Below are positions 1 through 6,020 of a stretch of DNA of 13,087 nucleotides, one piece after another. Where the stretch lies: assembly GCA_002339725.1 (NCBI GenBank), contig DDKN01000076.1, positions 1 through 13,087 of the forward strand, in the 5' to 3' direction. Numbering within the stretch: the first letter of the stretch is position 1; the number at the start of each line of letters is the position of its first letter. The translations under genes were made by a program, and so were the position numbers. This DNA comes from Thiobacillus sp. UBA2597. Its GTDB lineage: Bacteria; Pseudomonadota; Gammaproteobacteria; Burkholderiales; Thiobacillaceae. The notes under the pieces are model-generated. The model was given only the letters and a program-made list of their open reading frames with translations, was not told where the DNA came from and searched no databases.

Positions 1-11
1 CCTAGGGCTTT

Positions 12-1322
12 ATGCCAGTCCTCAAGCTCCCCGGTGCAGTCGACCTGCTGGCACTGCACCGGCGGCAGCCAAAGCGCTATCCCGCACTGCTGCAAACTTT
101 CGGCCGCGACGGCTGGGACTGCCTGTTCGCCTTTCCCGAGCGGATCGAAGTCGGCTTCAGCCTGGCCGAGGGCCAAGGTTTTTTCGACCGTCTGGACCGC
201 CAATGGCAGGCCGGGCGTCAGGCGCTGGAACCGGACAGCGCCGCGTTGCCGTTCCGCGGCGGCTGGTTCGCCTATCTCGGCTATGAACTGCTGCACGGCA
301 TCGAGCCCAGCGTCGCGCCGCGCGCACTGACCGGCGCCTTTCCGCTCTACTGGCTGGCCCGGGTGCCGGCGGCCATTCTGACCGCGCCCGATCGGCAGAC
401 CAGCTGGCTCATCGCCGAGCCGGGCCGCGAGCCGCTGCTCGATGCGCTGCGGCAGGATGTGGCGCAAGCCGGGTCGGGCCCCGTGCCCGACCTCGGCGCG
501 CCAGGTGACCTGCAGGAGGAGCCGGCCGAGCAGTTTCTCGCCGGGGTGCGCCGCATCCAGGACTACATCCGCGCAGGCGACGTGTTCCAGGTCAACCTTT
601 CGCGTCGCTGGCGCCTGCCCGGCCGGCCCGACCCCGCTGCGCTCTATGCCGCGCTGTGCCGGGCCAACCCCGCGCCGTTCGCCGGCCTGCTGGACATGGG
701 CGATGGCGCCATCGTCAGTTCCTCGCCCGAGCGCCTGGTCCGCGTGCACGACGGCATCGCCGAGACCTGGCCGATCGCCGGCACCTATCCGCGCTCGCCG
801 GATGCCGCCGAGGATGCCCGGCTGCGCGCGGAATTGCTGGCCCATCCCAAGGAGCGGGCCGAGCACGTGATGCTGGTCGATCTCGAACGCAACGACCTGG
901 GCCGGGTGTGCGAGCCGGGCAGCGTGCAGGTGACGGAACTGGCCCAGGTTTACAGCTATGCCTTCGTCCACCATATCGAATCGCGCGTGCGCGGCCGGGT
1001 GCGCGCTGGCGTCGGGCCGGGCCAACTGCTGGCGGCGCTCTTTCCCGGCGGCACCATCACCGGCTGCCCCAAGGTGCGCACCATGCAGATCATCCGCGAG
1101 TTGGAGCCGACGCCGCGTCTGGCCTATACCGGCAGCCTGGGCTACATCAATCACGACGGCAGCCTCGATTTCAACATCCTGATCCGCACCCTGATGTGTT
1201 CCGCCAATAACATCGAATTCAGCACCGGCGCCGGCATCGTCGCCGACTCGGTGCCCGAGCGCGAGCTGGCCGAGACCCGGGCCAAGGCGCGCGGCCTCTT
1301 GCGCGCCCTGGGGCTGGCATGA
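12..1322 (+). CDS. pabB: Aminodeoxychorismate synthase component I
   Basis: Chorismate-binding enzyme of 436 aa that converts chorismate plus ammonia (from a PabA/TrpG amidotransferase, not in this window) to 4-amino-4-deoxychorismate for folate synthesis; cytosolic. The N-terminal Anth_synt_I-like part spans about 1-150. The chorismate-binding domain (about 170-432) shows QVNLSRR (193-199), SSSPERLV (236-243), PIAGT (254-258), a Mg-site region KERAEHVMLVDLERND (280-295), GGTITGCPK (346-354) and GAGIVADS (406-413). The N-terminus lacks the LLES tryptophan-feedback motif of TrpE, and the directly overlapping pabC supports PabB over TrpE. Odd: residue 256 is Ala where E. coli PabB has its active-site Lys274. 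An in-frame TAG at 3-5 makes ATG 12 the most upstream ATG; AGGG at 4-7 is a weak SD. Its stop overlaps the pabC start as ATGA. Confidence 0.9.
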   Translation: MPVLKLPGAVDLLALHRRQPKRYPALLQTFGRDGWDCLFAFPERIEVGFSLAEGQGFFDRLDRQWQAGRQALEPDSAALPFRGGWFAYLGYELLHGIEPSVAPRALTGAFPLYWLARVPAAILTAPDRQTSWLIAEPGREPLLDALRQDVAQAGSGPVPDLGAPGDLQEEPAEQFLAGVRRIQDYIRAGDVFQVNLSRRWRLPGRPDPAALYAALCRANPAPFAGLLDMGDGAIVSSSPERLVRVHDGIAETWPIAGTYPRSPDAAEDARLRAELLAHPKERAEHVMLVDLERNDLGRVCEPGSVQVTELAQVYSYAFVHHIESRVRGRVRAGVGPGQLLAALFPGGTITGCPKVRTMQIIRELEPTPRLAYTGSLGYINHDGSLDFNILIRTLMCSANNIEFSTGAGIVADSVPERELAETRAKARGLLRALGLA

Positions 1323-2137
1323 CGGACGCGACCTTCATCCTGGTCGACGGCGAACCGCGCGAGATGATCGCCGTGCTCGACCGCGGCCTGATGTATGGCG
1401 ACGGCGTGTTCCGCACCATCCGCCTGGAAGCCGGCCGGGCCGTGTGGTGGCCGGACCACCTGGCCAAACTGGCGGCCGATTGCGCCCGGCTCGGCCTCGC
1501 CTGCCCCGCACCCGAGCTCTGGGCCGCCGACCTGCAACGCCTGTGCGCACAGGCACAAAACGGCGTGATCAAGCTCATGGTCACCCGCGGCGTCGGCAGC
1601 CGCGGCTATCGGCCGCCGCAAGCAGCGCGGCCCAGCCGTATCGCCCTGCTCGCGCCCTTGCCCGAGTGGCCGGCCAGCCTGTGGCAGACGGGCGTGACGG
1701 TGCGGCTGTGCGAGCTGCGTCTGGGCCGGCAGCCGCGCCTGGCCGGGGTCAAGCACCTGAACCGGCTGGAGAACGTGCTGGCCCGGGCCGAATGGGACGA
1801 TCCCGGGATTCACGAAGGCCTGCTGCTGTCCGAAGAGGGGCATGTCATCAGCGGTGTCAGCAGCAATCTCTTCCTTTATCGCGCGGGCGAGCTGTTGACG
1901 CCCAGGCTGGACGACTGCGGGGTGGCCGGGGTCGCGCGCGGCCGGGTGCTGCAGGCGGCGATCGCGCGTGGCGTGACGGTGCGCGAGCAGGACCTCACGC
2001 TCGACGACGTGCTGGCGGCCGAGGCCGTCTGGCTGACCAACAGCCTGATCCGCGTCTGGCGCGTGGCGCGGCTGGGCGATCGTGTCTGGCCGCAAACCGG
2101 GATGGATTCAGTTATGCGAGAATTTGTTCATGGCTAG
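1319..2137 (+). CDS. pabC: Aminodeoxychorismate lyase (class IV PLP enzyme)
   Basis: Fold-type IV PLP enzyme of 272 aa that splits 4-amino-4-deoxychorismate into p-aminobenzoate and pyruvate, the step after PabB. Visible are DRGLMYGDGVFRTIR near the N-terminus (21-35), the segment GVKHLNRLENVLAR in which Lys145 is the expected Schiff-base lysine (matching Lys145 of D-amino acid aminotransferase), the phosphate-site stretch SGVSSNLFL, and LTNSL near the C-terminus. Length is normal for the family. The ATG overlaps the pabB stop (ATGA, 1319-1322), which implies coupled translation. The last ten codons are unusually AT-rich (GTT, CGA, TTT, CAT) compared with the rest, because they overlap the start region of mltG. 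A D-amino acid or branched-chain transaminase is a less likely alternative given the pabB partner. Confidence 0.9.
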   Translation: MTDATFILVDGEPREMIAVLDRGLMYGDGVFRTIRLEAGRAVWWPDHLAKLAADCARLGLACPAPELWAADLQRLCAQAQNGVIKLMVTRGVGSRGYRPPQAARPSRIALLAPLPEWPASLWQTGVTVRLCELRLGRQPRLAGVKHLNRLENVLARAEWDDPGIHEGLLLSEEGHVISGVSSNLFLYRAGELLTPRLDDCGVAGVARGRVLQAAIARGVTVREQDLTLDDVLAAEAVWLTNSLIRVWRVARLGDRVWPQTGMDSVMREFVHG

Positions 2138-3131
2138 CCGAACCACCACGCGTGGCCTTTTCCTCTGGGTGTTGCTGCTGTTCGGGCCCGCCGTCTGGCT
2201 GGCGCTGTTCGCCTTCCGCCCGCTCGATCTGCCGGCCGAGCCGGTGGAGTTTGCCGTGCCGCCAGGCAGTTCCACCCGTGCCGTGGCGCGCGCGCTGGAA
2301 GAGGCCGCCATCCTGCCGCGCCAGTTCGAGTTCGTGGTGCTGACCATCCTGCTCAACAAGACCGGCCGGATCAAGGCCGGCCAGTACAGCCTGGAAGCGC
2401 CGCTCACCCCGCTCAAGCTGCTGGACAAGCTGACCCGGGGCGACACGGTGATGCGCAAGCTGACCGTGGTCGAGGGCTGGAGCTTTCGCCAGATGCGCGC
2501 GGCGATCGACCAACACCCCGACCTGCGCCACGAGAGCGCCGGCCTGAGCGACCAGGAATTGCTGATGAAAATCGGCGCGATGGAGCGCCACCCCGAGGGG
2601 CTGTTCTTTCCCGACACCTATTACTTCGACATCGGCAGCGCCGACCTCGCCCTCTACCGCCGCGCCTATCACGCCATGCAGGAGCGCCTGGCCCAAGCCT
2701 GGCAGGCCCGGGCCGAAGGCCTGCCCTATAAGTCGCCCTACGAGGCGCTGATCATGGCCTCCATCATCGAGAAGGAGACCGGCGCGCCGGAAGAGCGGCC
2801 GCAGATCGCCGCGGTGTTCGTCAATCGCCTGAAGCTGGGTATGCGCCTGCAGACCGACCCGACGGTGATCTATGGCCTGGGCGAGCGCTTCGACGGCAAT
2901 CTGCGCAAGGTCGATCTCACCACCGACACGCCCTACAACACCTATACCCGTGCCGGCCTGCCGCCGACGCCGATCGCCCTGCCGGGCGAGGCGGCCCTGC
3001 GCGCGGCGCTGAACCCGGACAAGAGCCGCGCGCTCTATTTCGTCGCCATGGGCGAGGGCCGGCATTATTTCTCCGCCACCCTGGAAGAACACAACCGCGC
3101 GGTGAACCGATACCAGCGGGGAGGGCGCTGA
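2130..3131 (+). CDS. mltG: Endolytic murein transglycosylase MltG (YceG-like)
   Basis: Inner-membrane lytic transglycosylase of 333 aa that cleaves nascent glycan strands and is thought to set their length. One N-terminal membrane segment covers about residues 9-28, followed by a LysM-like subdomain (about 38-105) and the YceG catalytic domain. The catalytic motif ASIIEKET lies at 210-217; Glu214 corresponds to E. coli Glu218. The segments FVNRLKLGMRLQTDPTVIYG, TPYNTYTRAGLPPTPI and HYFS are family hallmarks. I chose ATG 2130 rather than the possible upstream start at 2082 because it leaves a short cytoplasmic tail before the membrane helix, as in the family. It overlaps pabC by 8 bp. The pabC-mltG-tmk-holB order is the same as in E. 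coli. Confidence 0.92.
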   Translation: MASRTTTRGLFLWVLLLFGPAVWLALFAFRPLDLPAEPVEFAVPPGSSTRAVARALEEAAILPRQFEFVVLTILLNKTGRIKAGQYSLEAPLTPLKLLDKLTRGDTVMRKLTVVEGWSFRQMRAAIDQHPDLRHESAGLSDQELLMKIGAMERHPEGLFFPDTYYFDIGSADLALYRRAYHAMQERLAQAWQARAEGLPYKSPYEALIMASIIEKETGAPEERPQIAAVFVNRLKLGMRLQTDPTVIYGLGERFDGNLRKVDLTTDTPYNTYTRAGLPPTPIALPGEAALRAALNPDKSRALYFVAMGEGRHYFSATLEEHNRAVNRYQRGGR

Positions 3132-3739
3132 TGCGCGGCATGTTCATCACCCTGGAGGGCGTCGACGGCGCCGGCAAGAGCAGCCACACCGACTGGCTGG
3201 CCGACTATTTTCGCGTGCGCGGTCGCACCGTGTTGCACACGCGCGAGCCGGGCGGCACGCCGGTGGGCGAGAAGTTGCGCGAGATCGTGCTGCACGAACC
3301 CATGCACCCGGAGACCGAGGCCCTGATCATGTTCGCCGCGCGCCGCGAGCATTTGGCGCAGGTGATCCTGCCGGCCCTGGCGCGGGGCGAGGTGGTCATC
3401 TCCGACCGCTTCACCGATGCCAGCTTCGCCTACCAGTGCGGCGGCCGCGGCCTGCCCGAGGCGCGCCTGGAAATCCTGGAACGCTGGGTGCACGAGGCCA
3501 CCCAGCCCGATCTCACCCTGCTGTTCGACGTGCCCGACGAGGTGGCCCGCGCCCGCCTGGCCGCGGCCCGCTCGCCCGACCGCTTCGAGCGCGAGAGCCG
3601 TGACTTCTTCGAGCGGGTGCGCGCCGCCTATCTGCGCCGGGCCGGGCAGCATCCCGAGCGCATCCGGGTGATCGACGGCACCCGCAGCCTGGAGGCGGTG
3701 CGCGCCGATCTGGCCAAAATTCTGGAGAGCCTGGGGTGA
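3131..3739 (+). CDS. tmk: Thymidylate kinase (dTMP kinase)
   Basis: Kinase of 202 aa that phosphorylates dTMP to dTDP with ATP, an essential step towards dTTP. The P-loop GVDGAGKS lies at 10-17, the DRF dTMP-site motif at 92-94 and the LID segment ARSPDRFERESRDFF at 146-160. With no basic residue inside the P-loop and arginines in the LID, it looks like the E. coli-type (class II) enzyme. A strong SD, GGGGAGGG (3118-3125), sits 5 bases before ATG 3131. A second ATG at 3140 would drop three residues and is possible. The start shares one base with the mltG stop (TGATG), and the stop overlaps the holB start (GTGA). Confidence 0.95.
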   Translation: MRGMFITLEGVDGAGKSSHTDWLADYFRVRGRTVLHTREPGGTPVGEKLREIVLHEPMHPETEALIMFAARREHLAQVILPALARGEVVISDRFTDASFAYQCGGRGLPEARLEILERWVHEATQPDLTLLFDVPDEVARARLAAARSPDRFERESRDFFERVRAAYLRRAGQHPERIRVIDGTRSLEAVRADLAKILESLG

Positions 3740-4719
3740 GCGTCTATCCCTGGCAGGGCGAGCTCTGGCAGCGGCTGACCGCCGAGCGCGAACGCCTGCC
3801 CCATGCTCTGCTGCTGCACGGTCCGGCCGGCATCGGCAAGCGCGCGCTGGCCCTGGAACTGGCGCGCTGGCTGCTCTGCCCGACCCCCACGCCGGCCGGT
3901 GGCTGCGGCGACTGCCCGTCCTGCCAGTGGTTCGCCCAGGGCGGCCACCCAGACTTTCGCCTGATCGAGCCGGCCTCGGAAGCCGAGGCGGCCGAGGAGG
4001 GCAAAAAGGGCGGCCGCCGCATCAGCGTCGACCAGGTGCGCGAGGTGGTGGAGTTCCTCACCCTGTCCGCCCACCAGGGCGGCTGGCGCGCCGTGGTGCT
4101 GCAGCCGGCCGAGGCCCTGGGCCTGGCCGCCGCCAACGCCCTGCTCAAGACCCTGGAAGAACCCCCGGCGCGCACGATCTTCCTGCTGGTCTCGCATCAG
4201 CCGCGCCGGCTGCTGCCGACCATTCTCAGCCGCTGCCGCAAGCTGCCGCTGGCCAGCCCCGAGCCGGCCGCCGCCCTGGCCTGGCTGCGCGAGCAGGCGG
4301 TGGATGCGCCCGAAGTCCTGCTGGCCGAAGCGGGGGGCGCGCCGCTGCTCGCCCTCGACCATGCCGAGCCGGAGCGCCTGGCCCGGCGCCAGCGCTTCAT
4401 CGAGGGCCTGCTCGACGCCGAGCGGGAAGACCTGAGCGCCCTGGCCGGCGAATACCAGCAGCGAGTGGCCGAGGCCTGGGGCTGGCTCGCCCGCTGGCTG
4501 TGCGATCTGAGCCTGTGCCAGACCACCGGCCAGGTGCGCTATTTCATCGATCACGCCCAGGCCCTGCGCAAGCTGGCTCAGCGCATCGATGCCGGCCGGT
4601 TGTGGGCAGTCTATCGCCAGGTCATCGACGACGGCCGCTGGCTGCAGCACCCGCTCAACGGCCAGTTGTTGCTAGAATCATGGCTGATCCGCTATGCCGA
4701 ACTGGGGGCGAAACGATGA
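3736..4719 (+). CDS. holB: DNA polymerase III, delta' subunit
   Basis: Clamp-loader subunit of 327 aa in the DnaX complex that loads the beta sliding clamp. AAA+ fold: a P-loop-like GPAGIGKR at 29-36 that has Arg where an active Walker A has Ser/Thr, consistent with delta' not being an ATPase. Four cysteines (48, 57, 60, 63) form the zinc module, and LLKTLEEPP and LPTILSRC (sensor-1/SRC region) follow. The C-terminal helical domain fills roughly 210-327. The start is GTG 3736, overlapping the tmk stop, with GGAGAG at 3724-3729 six bases before it. The end overlaps pilZ (ATGA). The rare TTG TTG CTA codons at 4668-4676 coincide with a promoter-like TGCTAGAAT. Confidence 0.92.
   Translation: MSVYPWQGELWQRLTAERERLPHALLLHGPAGIGKRALALELARWLLCPTPTPAGGCGDCPSCQWFAQGGHPDFRLIEPASEAEAAEEGKKGGRRISVDQVREVVEFLTLSAHQGGWRAVVLQPAEALGLAAANALLKTLEEPPARTIFLLVSHQPRRLLPTILSRCRKLPLASPEPAAALAWLREQAVDAPEVLLAEAGGAPLLALDHAEPERLARRQRFIEGLLDAEREDLSALAGEYQQRVAEAWGWLARWLCDLSLCQTTGQVRYFIDHAQALRKLAQRIDAGRLWAVYRQVIDDGRWLQHPLNGQLLLESWLIRYAELGAKR
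4670..4678 (+). promoter_or_regulatory. Putative extended -10 promoter for pilZ inside holB
   Basis: TGCTAGAAT reads as an extended -10 (TGn plus TAGAAT, five of six matches to TATAAT). It lies 37 bases before the pilZ ATG, which would give a leader of about 30 nt. The codons it occupies (TTG, CTA, GAA) are unusual for this CTG-rich gene, suggesting the DNA is kept for another reason. No convincing -35 is visible at the expected distance. Confidence 0.4.
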
Positions 4720-5084
4720 GCACCGACGCCAGCGCCAAGGCACCGGGCCGTGCCGGCATGCTCTCCCTGAGCATCAAGGAGCGCCGCGCCCTGTATGCCG
4801 CCTACATGCCGTTCGTGAAGAACGGCGGCCTGTTCATCCCCACCAGCAAGGAATACGAGATGGGCGATCAGGTCTACATCGTGCTCACCCTGATGGACGA
4901 CCCGACGCGCTGGCCCATCTCCGGCAAGGTGGTCTGGCTCACCCCACCCGGCGCCCAGGGCAACCGCCAGCAGGGCATCGGCGTCCAGTTCGACAGCAAC
5001 GAGAAGGCGACCGAGGTGCGCAACAAGATCGAAGGCATCCTCGGCAACGCCATGAAATCCACCCGCACCACCCACACCATGTAA
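4716..5084 (+). CDS. pilZ: Type IV pilus assembly protein PilZ
   Basis: Small cytoplasmic protein of 122 aa, the founding PilZ type needed for type IV pilus biogenesis; in Pseudomonas and Xanthomonas the orthologue acts with PilB and FimX. It is a single PilZ domain containing YAAYMPFVKNGGLFIPT (28-44), a GDQVYIVLTLMD strand, SGKVVWLTPPGAQGNRQQGIGVQF and the typical C-terminal THTM. It lacks the RxxxR and D/NxSxxG motifs used to bind cyclic di-GMP, as is known for this subgroup. The start is ATG 4716 in an ATGA overlap with holB, with a G-run (4704-4708) as a poor SD. The holB-pilZ-tatD order matches Pseudomonas. No other pilus gene is in the window. Confidence 0.93.
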   Translation: MSTDASAKAPGRAGMLSLSIKERRALYAAYMPFVKNGGLFIPTSKEYEMGDQVYIVLTLMDDPTRWPISGKVVWLTPPGAQGNRQQGIGVQFDSNEKATEVRNKIEGILGNAMKSTRTTHTM

Positions 5085-5092
5085 ATGCGTTG

Positions 5093-5214
5093 AACCGCAA
5101 AGGCGCAAAGGACACGAAGAACACCACGCAAGACTTCCAAGCGCTCCCTGGCCGGCAACGGCAACGAAATTCAAGCTTTGGTTTTTTCTCTGCGCCCTTT
5201 GCGCCTTTGCGGTT
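5093..5214. repeat. Inverted-repeat intergenic element (MITE/REP-like)
   Basis: The pilZ-tatD gap is almost filled by an element with perfect 19-bp terminal inverted repeats: AACCGCAAAGGCGCAAAGG at 5093-5111 and its exact reverse complement at 5196-5214. Imperfect complementarity continues inward (GGACACGAAGAA against GGGCGCAGAGAA). The interior is A+T-richer than the neighbouring genes (for example a T run at 5182-5187). It has no ORF worth calling. I recall similar AACCGCAAAGGCGCAAAGG sequences recurring between genes in unrelated bacteria, but cannot verify copy number here. It could also act as an RNA hairpin between pilZ and tatD. Confidence 0.75.
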
Positions 5215-5234
5215 AACACTCAACTGATCAAACC

Positions 5235-6008
5235 ATGCTGGTCGACTCCCACTGCCATATCGACTTTCCCGACTTCGCCGAGGGTGTCGCGCCCCTGCTG
5301 GCCCACATGCAACAGGCCGGCGTCGGCCATGCCCTATGTGTCTCGGTGACCCTGGAAGACTTTCCCCGGGTGCTCGCCCTGGCCGAGGCCCACGCCAACC
5401 TGTTCGCCTCGGTCGGCGTCCACCCGGACCATCAGGACTGCCAGGAGCCCACGGTCGAACACTTGGTCGAGCTGGCTGAGCACCCCAAGGTCGTCGCCAT
5501 CGGCGAGACCGGCCTCGATTACTACCGCCTGCCGCGCGATGCGGTCGACTGGCAGCGTGCGCGCTTTCGCACCCACATCCGCGCCGCCCGCCAGGCCGGC
5601 AAGCCGCTGATCATCCACACCCGCAGCGCGGCCGACGACACCCTGGTCATCCTGCGCGAAGAGGGCGCGGGCGAGGCCGGCGGCGTCATGCACTGCTTCA
5701 CCGAAAGCGGGGACGTGGCGCGCCAGGCGCTGGAGCTCGGCTTCTACATCTCCTTCTCCGGCATCGTCACCTTCAAAAGCGCCGCCGACCTGCGCGAAGT
5801 GGCGCGCCAGGTGCCGCTGGATCGTCTGCTGGTGGAAACCGATTCGCCCTACCTCGCCCCCGTGCCGCACCGCGGCAAACGCAACGAGCCGGCCTATGTC
5901 CGGCAGGTGGCGGAGCAGATTGCGCAGGTGCGGGGGGTGCCGGTGGAGGCGATTGTCGAGGCGACGACGGAGAATTTCTTCAGGCTGTTCAGCGCGGCAA
6001 AGCGCTGA
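5235..6008 (+). CDS. tatD: TatD-family metal-dependent deoxyribonuclease (YcfH type)
   Basis: TIM-barrel metallohydrolase of 257 aa. The TatD family has 3'-5' exonuclease activity on DNA and is linked to DNA repair; the E. coli gene in this position is ycfH. Expected metal and catalytic residues are all visible: His6 and His8 in DSHCHID, Glu91 in GETGLDYY, His128 in HTRSA, His153 in HCFTES and Asp203 in ETDSPYLAP. The ATG at 5235 gives the standard family N-terminus but has no clear SD. The gene follows the inverted-repeat element and converges on clpA, with only 12 bp between the two stops. The exact cellular substrate is not shown by the sequence. Confidence 0.9.
   Translation: MLVDSHCHIDFPDFAEGVAPLLAHMQQAGVGHALCVSVTLEDFPRVLALAEAHANLFASVGVHPDHQDCQEPTVEHLVELAEHPKVVAIGETGLDYYRLPRDAVDWQRARFRTHIRAARQAGKPLIIHTRSAADDTLVILREEGAGEAGGVMHCFTESGDVARQALELGFYISFSGIVTFKSAADLREVARQVPLDRLLVETDSPYLAPVPHRGKRNEPAYVRQVAEQIAQVRGVPVEAIVEATTENFFRLFSAAKR
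5990..6007. terminator. Possible weak hairpin between tatD and clpA ends
   Basis: CAGCGC (5990-5995) pairs with GCGCTG (6002-6007) around a 6-nt loop at the very end of tatD, 14 bp beyond the clpA stop on the other strand. There is no U-tract on either side, so an intrinsic terminator is doubtful; the hairpin might help end both convergent transcripts. Confidence 0.2.
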
Positions 6009-6020
6009 TAGCTGCAAGCG

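Noticed and set aside
1151..2095. Antisense open frame over the pabB end and pabC
   Set aside because: No family features, and both sense genes are complete and convincing. The same holds for the minus-strand frames over mltG (2112-3092) and holB (3628-4650).
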